64,000 bases of DNA from Prevotellaceae bacterium (GCA_015256945.1 JABZLB010000004.1:1-64000), one strand, 5' to 3'. Positions 9,599 through 19,628 are shown, counted from the stretch's first letter. Numbers and translations: made by a program. The notes: generated by a model not told the origin, from the sequence alone.

Positions 9599-10438
9599 AT
9601 GAAGAAATTTTCTTTTGCTGCCCTTGTCGGCATTTTGCTCTTTACCAGTTGCGCTAAAGAGTTTAACAGTGTGTACAAGAGCAGTGATTACAAATATAAA
9701 TACGAATATGCAAAGGAGTGCTTTGCTAACGGAAAGTATGCTCGTGCTGCCACCATACTTCAGGAAGTCATAGTTCCTTTAAAAGGGAGTATGGATGCAC
9801 AGGAATGTCTTTACATGCTTGGCATGGCCGAATATATGAATATGGATTACGAAACAGCATCGGAAACGTTTAAGAAATACATCAAATCGTATCCACGAGG
9901 ACAATATGCTGAGGTAGCCCAGTTTTATATAGGGCAGAGCCTTTACAACAGTACGCCTGAACCACGACTCGACCAAACTGAAACGTTAGCGGCCATTTCG
10001 GCCTTTCAGGAGTATTTGGACGCATATCCTGATGCACGTTATAAGGAACAGGCCCAGCAGCAATTATTCAGCTTACAGGACAAGCTGGTTGACAAAGAAT
10101 TGTATTCAGCCCAACTCTATTACAACTTAGGTTCTTACTTTGGCAACTGTACCAGTGGTGGAAACAATTATGAAGCTTGTATCGTTACATCACAGAATGC
10201 GCTTAAAGATTACCCGTACACCAGTAAACGTGAACAGTTTGCTACGCTTATCATGAAGAGCAAGTTTCATCTTGCTGAGCAAAGTGTTGAGGCTAAAAAG
10301 CTTGATCGCTATCAGGATGCGGAGGATGAGTGTTATGGTTTTATCAATGAGTATCCCGATTCCAAGCATCGTCGTGAGGCAGAAAGCTTTATAGAAAAGT
10401 GCAAAAAATTCACATCAACGGTGAAAGAAGAGAGTTAA
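9599..10438 (+). CDS. bamD: Outer membrane protein assembly factor BamD
   Basis: A lipoprotein of the BAM complex, which folds beta-barrel proteins into the outer membrane. The start at 9599 gives a typical lipoprotein signal (MKKFSFAALVGILLFTSC, lipidated Cys18). An upstream in-frame ATG at 9572 would add nine residues and spoil it. The mature part is made of TPR-like helix pairs, for example AKECFANGKYARAATILQEV and AEYMNMDYETASETFKKY, as in the YfiO/BamD family. At 279 residues the length is typical. rpoZ follows after 89 bases. Confidence 0.92.
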   Translation: MKKFSFAALVGILLFTSCAKEFNSVYKSSDYKYKYEYAKECFANGKYARAATILQEVIVPLKGSMDAQECLYMLGMAEYMNMDYETASETFKKYIKSYPRGQYAEVAQFYIGQSLYNSTPEPRLDQTETLAAISAFQEYLDAYPDARYKEQAQQQLFSLQDKLVDKELYSAQLYYNLGSYFGNCTSGGNNYEACIVTSQNALKDYPYTSKREQFATLIMKSKFHLAEQSVEAKKLDRYQDAEDECYGFINEYPDSKHRREAESFIEKCKKFTSTVKEES

Positions 10439-10527
10439 GCCACAATGGATATGGGAGATTCCCGTTGCTTCGTCAGCATTATGGCATAATGTTACAAAAA
10501 GAAAACTTTAATAATTTGCGAATATAA

Positions 10528-10869
10528 ATGGATTATAAAAAGTCAAAAGCACCAGTAAATACAGTTACACGTAACATCATGGACCTGTGTAGCGAAACTG
10601 GAAACGTTTACGAAAGTGTTGCTATCATTGGCAAACGTGCAAATCAAATTTCGGTAGAGATAAAGAATGACCTTAGTAAAAAGCTTGCCGAATTTGCATC
10701 TTATAACGACTCTTTGGAAGAAGTGTTCGAGAATCGTGAGCAGATAGAGATCAGCCGTTACTATGAAAAGTTGCCTAAACCAACCCTTTTGGCTACACAA
10801 GAGTTTCTTGATGGCAACGTTTACTGGCGTGATCCTTCACGCGATAACGTAGAAGGGGTTCAGGCCTGA
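10528..10869 (+). CDS. rpoZ: DNA-directed RNA polymerase omega subunit
   Basis: A 113-residue protein matching the Bacteroidetes omega subunit (RpoZ/Rpb6-like), which assists folding and assembly of beta' into RNA polymerase. The conserved omega region includes NVYESVAIIGKRANQI at about residues 27-42. The C-terminal extension after residue 85 is typical of this phylum. The TGA stop shares its last base with the ATG of the next gene (TGATG at 10867-10871). The bamD-rpoZ-DUF4293 order is the usual Bacteroidales arrangement. Confidence 0.92.
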   Translation: MDYKKSKAPVNTVTRNIMDLCSETGNVYESVAIIGKRANQISVEIKNDLSKKLAEFASYNDSLEEVFENREQIEISRYYEKLPKPTLLATQEFLDGNVYWRDPSRDNVEGVQA

Positions 10870-11321
10870 TGATACAACGCAAGCAAACAATCTATTTGCT
10901 GCTGGCCCTTGTATGCCTTATAGCCTGCCTGTGTATGCCCCTGGTTACGTATGAGTATAAGGGAATGGGTGGCGATTACGTATGGTATAATCTGGGGCGT
11001 ATGCAAGAGGGTAACTTACAGATAAGCCCAGTTCCTTTTGTAGGATTGGTAATTGCTGGTGCATTAACACTGTGTAACATTTTCCTTTATAAAAGGCGTA
11101 TGGTGCAAGCCCGTCTGTGTACGGTTAATATCGTGTTGTGCACGCTTTGGTATGTTTATTGGTTTGGTGTACAGTTTCTGGGCTTAAGCTCAACAAACAG
11201 CGACGCACATTTCCATTTTGCATTTTGTTTACCAGTGGTCGCCATTGTGTTCTTTGTGATGGCTCGTGCTGGTATTAAAGCAGATGAAGCCCTTGTAAGG
11301 TCAATGGATCGCATTAGATAA
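10869..11321 (+). CDS. DUF4293 family membrane protein
   Basis: A 150-residue protein beginning MIQRKQTIYLLLALVCLIA, with four hydrophobic segments (about 8-26, 51-71, 79-102, 113-134). This is the layout of the DUF4293 family that follows rpoZ in Bacteroidetes. The function is unknown. It overlaps rpoZ by one base and is followed by a strong terminator, so it closes the operon. Confidence 0.85.
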   Translation: MIQRKQTIYLLLALVCLIACLCMPLVTYEYKGMGGDYVWYNLGRMQEGNLQISPVPFVGLVIAGALTLCNIFLYKRRMVQARLCTVNIVLCTLWYVYWFGVQFLGLSSTNSDAHFHFAFCLPVVAIVFFVMARAGIKADEALVRSMDRIR

Positions 11322-11354
11322 CCGAAAGTTTTCTATACCTTATTTATATTGTAT

Positions 11355-11390
11355 AATAAGCCCGACAATAGTGTCGGGCTTATTTTGTTA
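11355..11390 (+). terminator. Rho-independent terminator after the DUF4293 gene
   Basis: A perfect 13-bp stem (11355-11367 with 11372-11384, core AAGCCCGACA/TGTCGGGCTT) with a 4-base loop and a trailing TATTTTGTT tract. It lies 33 bases beyond the DUF4293 stop and ends the bamD-rpoZ-DUF4293 transcript. Confidence 0.9.
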
Positions 11391-11488
11391 TTGGAGAAGT
11401 CTGTAATTAATGATGCGTTGTGGAAGAAAGTTTTTGAGTTAAAATAATAATTGCGCAGTTGAAAGTGTGCAATTTGTTACCTTTTATG

Positions 11489-11529
11489 TATCTTTGCTAC
11501 GTATGTTATGTTTTAAAAAACATAACATA
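11489..11529 (+). promoter_or_regulatory. Promoter -7 element and long AT palindrome before the SWIM gene
   Basis: TATCTTTG at 11489-11496 is an exact -7 match. Directly after it is a perfect inverted repeat with 13-bp arms (11502-11514 TATGTTATGTTTT and 11517-11529) around two bases. Given the spacing, the palindrome covers the expected transcription start and early leader. It is AT-rich with no following T tract, so an operator for a dimeric regulator fits better than a terminator. The -33 box is not clear. Confidence 0.55.
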
Positions 11530-11586
11530 AGGTAGAATCGACTGCCAAGTTACTCTTGAAAAACTGAATTATTTAAACCATAACTT

Positions 11587-12942
11587 ATGTCGCAGACGCT
11601 TTCATACCTCTATCCTGCGCCCTCAACGCTATTGCGCGAAGCGGGTAAGGAAACTCTTTTGCTTTCACAGTATAATGGGGTTGATGCTCAAAAAGTTCCT
11701 TGTTTCTTTTGGGGAACAATAAAAAATCCGCTTGTGGCTTCACGCTGCTTGCTCGCATTGTCGCAGGTTGTGGCCTCATCTTTTTATCTCTCACCGTCAG
11801 AATTGGCCCGACTCCGCGATCCTGTCGTTACGGCAGGTAATCGTTGTTTGCGCTTCGAAGGGTTTTCACAGTGTGCCGGTGTTTACGCAAGGGTTGATAT
11901 TCTACCTGATGGTTTAGATGGCGAATTTCTTGCAGAGGGAACGACAAATGTCGATTTCAATGAACGAATGCTGCAGGCTCTGTCATCGTTTCTTCCCAAA
12001 GATCGGCTTGTTATGCATGTTGGTGCGCGCGATGTAGGCCTTTATGGCAATGGATATAGCGTGGTTGAGAAGAAAGTTCCTTTGCCCGACAAGTGGGTAA
12101 GAGGCTTAACAACGGTTCCTCTTTATCAGTCGAAGGCAGTATGTTTGTGCAGTATCGGTCGTGTTGATTTGCTTAGACTTTTCCACGGTCTGCCGAGAGG
12201 ACGTTCTAATACAGACCTTTTTCTCGCAACAAATAGTCCGCGCCCTGTCTTTTCGCCTGTGGAAAGAGCAGGTGCTATAAGTGTTGGTGGAGCACGACGC
12301 TTACATCTTCTCGATTCGTTGTTGCCGCATGCTGATGAGCTTCGCGTATTTTCTCATCCGTCAGGACAGGCTACTGTGTGGCAGTTATATTTTAAAGAGG
12401 GGGTTCGTTTCAGTCTTTCATTGTCGAAAGAATGTAGCAGAGGGTTTTCGGGTGAGGGCGCTGCGCTGGCTGATTTGGTTGATGATGTTCCAGAAGAATG
12501 GATAGAAGGTTTTAACAATTACTGTTCATCGAATGGTTGGTTCAACGCTGAGTTGTTTGCATTATCTAATAATCTGCCAGCGTCACTTATGCCACAGCTT
12601 ACCGCTCGCCTTGCATCAATGGGGCTTTTAGGCTTTGATCTTGATGAGGGTAGCTACTTTTATCGCAGGCTTCCTTTCAATATTCAGCATATTGGTAAGT
12701 CAAATCCTCGTTTGGTTACGGCGCAAAAGTTGATAGAGGAGGGGCGTGTCGAGGTGCTTTCGCAGACAATTGATCGTGTGGAAGCGCGTGTAATAGGAGA
12801 TACCAATACCGCATATTCAGTAGTTCTTAAGCCTGGACAATGCTATTGTACGTGCCAGTGGATGGGGCGAAATGCTGGAGAGAGAGGAGAATGTAAACAT
12901 ATTTTGGCAACTAAAATACTGACAAAATGGAAGAACAATTAA
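11587..12942 (+). CDS. SWIM zinc-finger protein
   Basis: A 451-residue cytoplasmic protein ending in a SWIM zinc-binding motif CxC-x(12)-CxH: Cys421, Cys423, Cys436, His438 (CTCQW...GECKH). The first ~400 residues have no motif I recognise. Family knowledge: SWIM proteins of this size are often encoded with a MoxR AAA ATPase, a vWA protein and a large helical protein (for example the E. coli yehLMPQ cluster). Here only the large helical partner is present. Its last 16 bases overlap the next gene, so the two are translationally coupled. The DNA- or protein-binding target is unknown. Confidence 0.82.
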   Translation: MSQTLSYLYPAPSTLLREAGKETLLLSQYNGVDAQKVPCFFWGTIKNPLVASRCLLALSQVVASSFYLSPSELARLRDPVVTAGNRCLRFEGFSQCAGVYARVDILPDGLDGEFLAEGTTNVDFNERMLQALSSFLPKDRLVMHVGARDVGLYGNGYSVVEKKVPLPDKWVRGLTTVPLYQSKAVCLCSIGRVDLLRLFHGLPRGRSNTDLFLATNSPRPVFSPVERAGAISVGGARRLHLLDSLLPHADELRVFSHPSGQATVWQLYFKEGVRFSLSLSKECSRGFSGEGAALADLVDDVPEEWIEGFNNYCSSNGWFNAELFALSNNLPASLMPQLTARLASMGLLGFDLDEGSYFYRRLPFNIQHIGKSNPRLVTAQKLIEEGRVEVLSQTIDRVEARVIGDTNTAYSVVLKPGQCYCTCQWMGRNAGERGECKHILATKILTKWKNN

Positions 12943-15683
12943 AAGAGCGTTTTACAAAATTGGCTAATTCATATACCGATTCTCCCCAAAATCGGACTGA
13001 AATACTTTTTCCTTTTTATAAAGAAATATCGCAATTACCAGCAAAAGAGCGCTATGCCTTGCACGAAACAGCCAGTAATTTGTTTGTAAGAACACGGAAA
13101 AATAAAGATGGTGAAATCATAGAATGGCGACCATGTGGCGAAGATTGTTTTATTTTTTTGTCGTCAATGCAGTTGCTAATCGAAAATCCTCGTACTGCTT
13201 ATTTACCTGTTTCTCTCGATAATCATTTGTCTTTACTCTGCGATTTGCTGGAAATATATTGTCCTTCATGGATTAAACACTTGAAGTTTAGGCCCACAGA
13301 AGGTGGCCGTTCTGTATCATATCTTACTTACATGACGCTTGCGAAGCGTGGTTTTACCGAAACGATTGAAGAGCCTTTATTGGCAAATATGGTGGGGCAA
13401 TTGCCATGGTATAATCGCGATTACACAGGAAAAATATTTCTTGAACATAAGGAATTGCTTGAGGAACACGTGTGGTTGCTTTTCCGTTACGACACACCCA
13501 TCGCATGGAATGACGATAATGCCATTACCGCTTTTAAAGAAGGGCGCACAAAAATCAATGGAAGCTTACAAGGTTTACTATTAAGCTGTGCGGCAGATGG
13601 GCGTATTGATCGCGCCCGTTTGTTGAAATCGTCGCTCGAAGCTTTAGTAATGGGAAGAAGTAAAGGCAGTTGGTTTATTGGCATTATTGAAGAATTGCAC
13701 CCAACTTCTGCCGAATTGTTACCTCATCAAGACCTAATTCTTCAGGGCCTTACGACGAAATTATCTGGTTCTTTGAAGCTTTTACTTCGCCTGTTACGTC
13801 AATTGGCTGACGAGCCCACATTTAATTATAACGATTTTATCGCTGCTATTTCAGGACTATTATATGATATGGCGCAGACAAATATGAGCATAGTTTGTGC
13901 TACTTTTGAAAGTATCGCAAAGCAACATGCGAATGCTCGTCCCGATATTTGTCGTGCACTTTGTCTTGTTTTCATGAATAAGGCAGAGACAGCACAGAAG
14001 CGAGCCGCAAAGTTGATTGCGAAATTCGGAGATAAAAATGATAAAACGCTGTGTTCGGAATTACGTAGTTATGAGGCGGAAATAAGGCAGGAGCCTCGTG
14101 AAATGCTCGCAGCATTTATACCTCAGGAGCATAATGACGATTTGGACATTGCGGAAGAAGTTTCTTTTGACATTATGCCTTTGAAACGATGTCGTGAAGA
14201 TAACAGGCTTGTTATGCCAAAAGATAAGGACGAAGCCATATTTTTGCTTTCATCGGCATTGTTTAAAATGGATTCGTTACAGTTGCAACTTGCTTTTGCA
14301 GCAGCCGTAGAGTGGGCACCACAGTTAAATATTGATGATCTCGGCAGGCTTGAAAGTTTGTTTGAAGAGGCCCGTAAATGGTCATCAGATGCATTTCTTG
14401 ATGAGGACCGTCTGTTGGGATTGTTCTTCCTTGAGTTTGGTAGTGCTGTTGAACAACGCTTTAAAGTTGACGAAACTTCGATGAAATCGCGTCTTATGCG
14501 TTTTGCTGACATTGCTCGTGGATGGGGTAATTTTCAAGCTCAATCGTTTACAAGATTAAAGTCGTACAAGGTAAGAGGCTACAATTCTGTGGTGGAAACC
14601 TTGTTGAAATATCTGTTAGCAGATTATGTTGAAATACTTTCGTTCAACACATCGTTGCCCATTCTCTCTACACCTACACATAAACCATCGTGGATTGATA
14701 TTGATGTGTTGATAGAACGCTTGGCTAAATGGCAGCAGGCCGGAGTACAACCACTGTCTTTCGACATACAACTGGCACTGCTTCGCTGTGCTGTTGATGA
14801 TGTAGCTTTAGCTTTAAGGCATGCTCACAGTATGCTGAAAGGCGAACTGTTACACTTGATGTTATATCTTCTTGGAGAGGAAAAGGAACCGGTAAAGCCT
14901 TTTATGCTTGATACTGCATGGACACAGGCCAAGCTGATAAGAGAAGCAAGTGAGAATATACATGGCGATTTGTCTTTTGATTTAACTAAAGAACTGGATA
15001 TTATTACGAAGGTAAATCGTGAATGGAATGATTATGGGAAAAAATCGTATGGACAAGATGTGTTTTTACGTGTGGCATCAGGCAATGGGCTTTCTGCTTT
15101 ACGTAAAAAGCTGTTGATACAAAACTTCATTGATATACGGGGAATTTGGTCGCATTACCTTGCGCAAACAGTTGTAAGTTTATTCCCTGCATTTCCCGCG
15201 CCTCTTTTTTCAACGATACTTCATAACTATGGTGTTTTCAGCAATGCACATGCTGATGATAAAATGTGGGTGGGCTATGGACTTGCATTTTTGCATGAAT
15301 CGCAGCTTCCGGTGCGTGGTATTCTATCTGTTTTTGTGGCATATTGTATAGCTTCTTCTGAGGCAACGACGCGCGTTTCAGCTATGGAATTGTGTATGGA
15401 ACGCAGGCTACAGAGCTGCGGAGAACAGCCTGCAATTCATCTGGATTCGATAGGAGAGATATTGGCAAATTTCCTAAAGCATGGACTTTTCCCGCTTAGT
15501 CGACTCACAAAACTGCTTAAAGATCAGTATTGGGGACAAGAAAAGCAAGTGATGTTACATCTCGGAGAACTTCTGTTACCTGTTAATAAGTTATTGGAAA
15601 CCGAAAATATAACAGGTGGGAAAGCCTTTCTAAAGCTGTGTAAAGAGATGGAAATTTTTGTGGAAGATAATATAGATGTATAG
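12927..15683 (+). CDS. Large helical protein paired with the SWIM protein (possibly DUF6493)
   Basis: A 918-residue soluble protein without signal peptide, almost wholly predicted as amphipathic helix pairs from its Leu/Ala/Glu periodicity. It suggests a HEAT-like solenoid, with no catalytic motif visible. I suspect it belongs to DUF6493, which I recall as a partner of SWIM zinc-finger proteins, but this needs a profile search. It begins inside the SWIM gene (16-base overlap) and ends before a bidirectional terminator, so the two genes form a complete two-gene unit. A scaffold or adaptor role is inferred. Confidence 0.7.
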   Translation: MEEQLKERFTKLANSYTDSPQNRTEILFPFYKEISQLPAKERYALHETASNLFVRTRKNKDGEIIEWRPCGEDCFIFLSSMQLLIENPRTAYLPVSLDNHLSLLCDLLEIYCPSWIKHLKFRPTEGGRSVSYLTYMTLAKRGFTETIEEPLLANMVGQLPWYNRDYTGKIFLEHKELLEEHVWLLFRYDTPIAWNDDNAITAFKEGRTKINGSLQGLLLSCAADGRIDRARLLKSSLEALVMGRSKGSWFIGIIEELHPTSAELLPHQDLILQGLTTKLSGSLKLLLRLLRQLADEPTFNYNDFIAAISGLLYDMAQTNMSIVCATFESIAKQHANARPDICRALCLVFMNKAETAQKRAAKLIAKFGDKNDKTLCSELRSYEAEIRQEPREMLAAFIPQEHNDDLDIAEEVSFDIMPLKRCREDNRLVMPKDKDEAIFLLSSALFKMDSLQLQLAFAAAVEWAPQLNIDDLGRLESLFEEARKWSSDAFLDEDRLLGLFFLEFGSAVEQRFKVDETSMKSRLMRFADIARGWGNFQAQSFTRLKSYKVRGYNSVVETLLKYLLADYVEILSFNTSLPILSTPTHKPSWIDIDVLIERLAKWQQAGVQPLSFDIQLALLRCAVDDVALALRHAHSMLKGELLHLMLYLLGEEKEPVKPFMLDTAWTQAKLIREASENIHGDLSFDLTKELDIITKVNREWNDYGKKSYGQDVFLRVASGNGLSALRKKLLIQNFIDIRGIWSHYLAQTVVSLFPAFPAPLFSTILHNYGVFSNAHADDKMWVGYGLAFLHESQLPVRGILSVFVAYCIASSEATTRVSAMELCMERRLQSCGEQPAIHLDSIGEILANFLKHGLFPLSRLTKLLKDQYWGQEKQVMLHLGELLLPVNKLLETENITGGKAFLKLCKEMEIFVEDNIDV

Positions 15684-15895
15684 AGGTATAACAAGTTATC
15701 CTGTTGTTTATGTTCTGTAAATATAAGCTTTGCAATGGGTACCGTTAAATATTAAAGTTCTCAACTAACAATAAACATTACAAAAAGGCATTGCTGAGTA
15801 AGGCTAAATATACGAAAAAGATTATGTGACGAATCGGAATGATGGCTGGCAATACGAAATAAATTAATTCCTATCATGTTTACTTTACGAAAAAA

Positions 15896-15927
15896 GCTCG
15901 AAGTATTATAATATACTTCGGGCTTTT
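15896..15927. terminator. Bidirectional terminator between the 918-aa gene and nifJ
   Basis: An 11-bp stem (15896-15906 GCTCGAAGTAT with 15913-15923 ATACTTCGGGC, one G-T wobble), a 6-base loop, TTTT on the right and AAAAA on the left. It can therefore stop transcripts arriving from both convergent genes. The remaining part of the 270-bp gap (15684-15895) shows nothing else. Confidence 0.8.
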
Positions 15928-15953
15928 ATTATAGAAGATTGTTGTTTACTTGA

Positions 15954-18900
15954 TTAAATTTGTTCGCTCCAATCCTCTTGTGATTTACGAATGTATGCCT
16001 GATAACGACGCTTAGCTGCCTTCTCTGTTTCTGCATAAAGCTCCTCTGCCTCAACAGGGCGAACCTTCTGGAGAGAGGCAAAGCGTACCTCACCTAACAG
16101 ATAATTACGGAAGTAATCCCAGTTCGGTGCTTTTGAATCGAGCTGGAATGGGTTCTTACCCTCTTCAGCTAAAGCAGGATTATAACGCCACAAATGCCAG
16201 TAACCACATTCAACTGCAAGAGCTTCCTCGTGCTGTGAACGGTGCATACTACGTGGCTTACCTTCTGCATCTTTACCCTTTATACCATGATTGATACATG
16301 GAGAGTAGGCTATGATGAGAGAAGGACCTGGGTAAGCTTCTGCCTCACGTATCGCTTTTAGAGTTTGATTATTATCTGCACCCATAGCGATTTGAGCCAC
16401 ATATACATATCCGTAGGTTGTTTCCATCAGGCCAAGATCCTTTTTACTGATTCGCTTTCCGCTGGCAGCAAACTGTGCAATAGCACCAAGAGGAGTAGAT
16501 TTAGAAGACTGGCCACCAGTGTTAGAGTAAACCTCGGTATCAAGAACCAGAATATTTACATCCTCACCAGATGCCAAAACGTGATCAAGACCGCCGTAAC
16601 CGATGTCGTATGAAGCGCCATCACCACCAATAATCCACTGGCTACGCTTTACAAGATAATGCTCAAGGGTCTTCAATTCTGCGCAGATGTCACAACCAAT
16701 TGAACAGCCTCCGTCAATGAAAGGCTTCAATTTGGCTGCTGCTGCTTTTGAAGCCTCAGCATCATTCTTGCCATCGAACCACTCTTGTGCAGCCTCCTTA
16801 AAGCCTGCTGGTGTGTCATCGCGGGCAATAATCTCATTAAGTAGTACGGTGATACGCTCACGCATCTTCTTGTTTCCAAGTGCCATACCAAGACCGAACT
16901 CACAGAAATCCTCAAATAAAGAGTTGTTGAAGGCCGGGCCCTGGCCGTTTTCATTCGTAGTATACGGCGTAGAGGGAACCGAAGCTGAATAGATTGATGA
17001 ACATCCTGTTGCGTTGGCAATCATCTCGCGGTCGCCAAAGAGCTGAGATATAAGCTTAACATAAGGTGTTTCTCCACAACCAGCGCAGGCGCCAGAGAAC
17101 TCAAACAAAGGCGTTGCAAACTGTGAGTTCTTCGGATTCTGTTTAATATCAATAAGATGTTGTTTCGATTTGACGTTCTTAATAAGATGCTCCCAATTCT
17201 TAATTTCCTGTTGCATTTCAGGCTCATCAATATTGAAAGGAACCATCTTAAGAGCTTTCTCACCCTTCTTGCCCGGGCAAATGTCGGCACAGTTTTCACA
17301 GCCTTGACAATCAAGTACAGAAACCTGAATGCGGAATTTCATACCTTTTATTGTCTTAGGAGCTATTGCATCAATCGTGTTTCCATCGAAATCTGCAGAC
17401 TCTGCGTCGTCAAGAACGAAAGGACGAATAGCAGCGTGTGGACAAGAGTAGGCACATTTATTACACTGTATACAGTTCTCGCTATCCCATACGGGTACAA
17501 ATGTCTCTACACCACGTTTCTCATAGGCTGCTGTTCCATTCTGCCAAGTGCCGTCTACCGTGCCATATTTTACGAAATCAGACACTTTTAACAAGTCGCC
17601 TGCCTGGGCATTCATAGGACGAACAAGTTCTTTTATGAATGCAGGTGCATCATCTTGCTTCTCCTGATCATCAGGAAGATTTGCCCAAGCTGGATCAACA
17701 GTAAGCTGTTTATATTCACCACCACGGTCAACTGCTGCATAATTCAGCTTAACAATGTCCTCACCTTTCTTGCCATATGACTTAACAATAAACTTCTTCA
17801 TTTGCTCAATAGCAAGCTCTTCAGGAATAACCTTAGTAATACGGAAGAATGCACTCTGGAGGATTGTGTTAGTACGATTGCCTAATCCAATCTCTTGTCC
17901 AATCTTTGTAGCGTTGATATAGTAGACTTTTATGTTATGCTTTGCGAAGTAACGTTTAAGTTTATTCGGAATAAAGTGTACTAATTCATCGCCATCAAAA
18001 ATTGTATTTAAGAGGAATGTTCCACCATTACGAAGGCCGCGACATACATCATACATATGTAAATAAGCCTGAACGTGGCATGCTACAAAGTTAGGTGTGT
18101 TTACCTGGTATGCAGAATGTATAGGATTGTCATCGAAACGTAAGTGTGAACAGGTAAAGCCACCAGACTTTCTTGAGTCATAAGAGAAGTAGGCTTGGCA
18201 GTATTTATTGGTGTTATTACCAATAATTTGTACTGAGTTCTTATTAGCTCCAACCGTTCCATCAGAACCAATTCCATAGAATTTCGCTTCAAAAACGGTA
18301 TCACTACCCATTGGAACTTCTTCTTCTTCGGGGAGCGATGTAAATGTAACATCGTCAACAATACCTACTGTAAAGTGATTCTTAGGCTCAGGAAGCTCTA
18401 AGTTTTTAAACACAGCGATAATCTTTGCAGGCGTTGTATCTGATGAACCTAAACCATAACGTCCACCAACGATAAGCGGTTTTCTCGGATCTTCGTACAA
18501 AGCAGACTTAACGTCTAAGTACAAAGGTTCGCCCTCTGCGCCTGGTTCTTTTGTACGATCCAATACAGCAATGCGTTTAACTGTGTCAGGAATAGCCTTA
18601 CGAATAGCATCTACTGAGAATGGGCGATAAAGGTGAACGGCTACCATACCTACCTTTTTGCCCTGCTTTGTAAGGTAGTCAATAGCTTCGCGTGCAGGCT
18701 CAGTTGCCGATCCCATCAGGATAATGATATTCTCTGCATCCTTTGCACCATAATAGTTAAAGAGGTGATATTCGCGTCCTGTAATCTTGGACACTTCTGC
18801 AAGATGCTTTTCTGCGATCTCAGGAACTTTGTCATAGTAAGCGTTTGATGCCTCACGGTGCGTAAAGAAAGTCTCTGGATTCTCAGCAGTACCGCGGGTA

Positions 18901-19547
18901 ACAGGCCGCTCCGGTGACATAGCACGATCACGGAAACGCTTTATCCATTCAGGATTAACTAAAGGACGAATGTCCTCCATGTCCATCTCCTCAATTTTAT
19001 GATATTCGTGAGATGTGCGGAAACCGTCAAAGAAGTTGATAAATGGTACCTGTGATTCAAGCGTTGACAAATATGGAACTGCAGAAAGATCCATTACTTC
19101 CTGTACAGATCCCGAGCAGAACATGGCGAAACCTGTCTGACGACATGCCATAACATCCTGGTGATCGCCGAAGATACACAGTGAATGACTTGCAAGAGTA
19201 CGTGCTGAAACGTTGAAAACACAAGGAAGAAGCTCGCCGGCTATCTTATACATGTTTGGAATCATCAGCAACAAACCCTGTGAAGCTGTATAAGTTGAGG
19301 TCAGGGCTCCCGACTGAAGTGAGCCGTGCAAAGCGCCTGCAGCACCGCCTTCCGATTCCATCTCCTGTACAAAAACTGTTTGTCCGAAGAGGTTCTGACG
19401 ACCTTTTGCTGCCCATTCGTCAATGTGCTCGGCCATTGGTGACGACGGAGTGATGGGGTAAATAGCAGCTACCTCTGTGAACATGTAGCTCACATGAGCG
19501 GCAGCTGTATTGCCATCACATGTCATAAATTTCTTTACTTTTGCCAT
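15954..19547 (-). CDS. nifJ: Pyruvate:ferredoxin (flavodoxin) oxidoreductase
   Basis: A single-chain PFOR of 1197 residues. It oxidises pyruvate with CoA to acetyl-CoA and CO2, reducing ferredoxin, a central step of anaerobic energy metabolism. Visible features: the N-terminal YPITPSSPMAEH motif (~30-41), two 4Fe-4S clusters (CIQCNKCAYSCP at ~690 and CQGCENCADICP at ~745), the proximal-cluster cysteines (GACAGCGETPY at ~820 and CSIGCDIC at ~950), and the thiamine-diphosphate motif GDGASYDIGYG (~977) with SNTGGQSSKSTP (~1008). Length and start match the family. It is monocistronic. No TAnnTTTG element was recognised in the 80 bases upstream. Confidence 0.97.
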   Translation of the reverse strand: MAKVKKFMTCDGNTAAAHVSYMFTEVAAIYPITPSSPMAEHIDEWAAKGRQNLFGQTVFVQEMESEGGAAGALHGSLQSGALTSTYTASQGLLLMIPNMYKIAGELLPCVFNVSARTLASHSLCIFGDHQDVMACRQTGFAMFCSGSVQEVMDLSAVPYLSTLESQVPFINFFDGFRTSHEYHKIEEMDMEDIRPLVNPEWIKRFRDRAMSPERPVTRGTAENPETFFTHREASNAYYDKVPEIAEKHLAEVSKITGREYHLFNYYGAKDAENIIILMGSATEPAREAIDYLTKQGKKVGMVAVHLYRPFSVDAIRKAIPDTVKRIAVLDRTKEPGAEGEPLYLDVKSALYEDPRKPLIVGGRYGLGSSDTTPAKIIAVFKNLELPEPKNHFTVGIVDDVTFTSLPEEEEVPMGSDTVFEAKFYGIGSDGTVGANKNSVQIIGNNTNKYCQAYFSYDSRKSGGFTCSHLRFDDNPIHSAYQVNTPNFVACHVQAYLHMYDVCRGLRNGGTFLLNTIFDGDELVHFIPNKLKRYFAKHNIKVYYINATKIGQEIGLGNRTNTILQSAFFRITKVIPEELAIEQMKKFIVKSYGKKGEDIVKLNYAAVDRGGEYKQLTVDPAWANLPDDQEKQDDAPAFIKELVRPMNAQAGDLLKVSDFVKYGTVDGTWQNGTAAYEKRGVETFVPVWDSENCIQCNKCAYSCPHAAIRPFVLDDAESADFDGNTIDAIAPKTIKGMKFRIQVSVLDCQGCENCADICPGKKGEKALKMVPFNIDEPEMQQEIKNWEHLIKNVKSKQHLIDIKQNPKNSQFATPLFEFSGACAGCGETPYVKLISQLFGDREMIANATGCSSIYSASVPSTPYTTNENGQGPAFNNSLFEDFCEFGLGMALGNKKMRERITVLLNEIIARDDTPAGFKEAAQEWFDGKNDAEASKAAAAKLKPFIDGGCSIGCDICAELKTLEHYLVKRSQWIIGGDGASYDIGYGGLDHVLASGEDVNILVLDTEVYSNTGGQSSKSTPLGAIAQFAASGKRISKKDLGLMETTYGYVYVAQIAMGADNNQTLKAIREAEAYPGPSLIIAYSPCINHGIKGKDAEGKPRSMHRSQHEEALAVECGYWHLWRYNPALAEEGKNPFQLDSKAPNWDYFRNYLLGEVRFASLQKVRPVEAEELYAETEKAAKRRYQAYIRKSQEDWSEQI

Positions 19548-19628
19548 TTTGCTTTAAAGATTAATGTTTAATTATAATGTTCTTGTAATATTTAAAAAGA
19601 ATATTGCCTGTCAATTATTCGTGGTATT

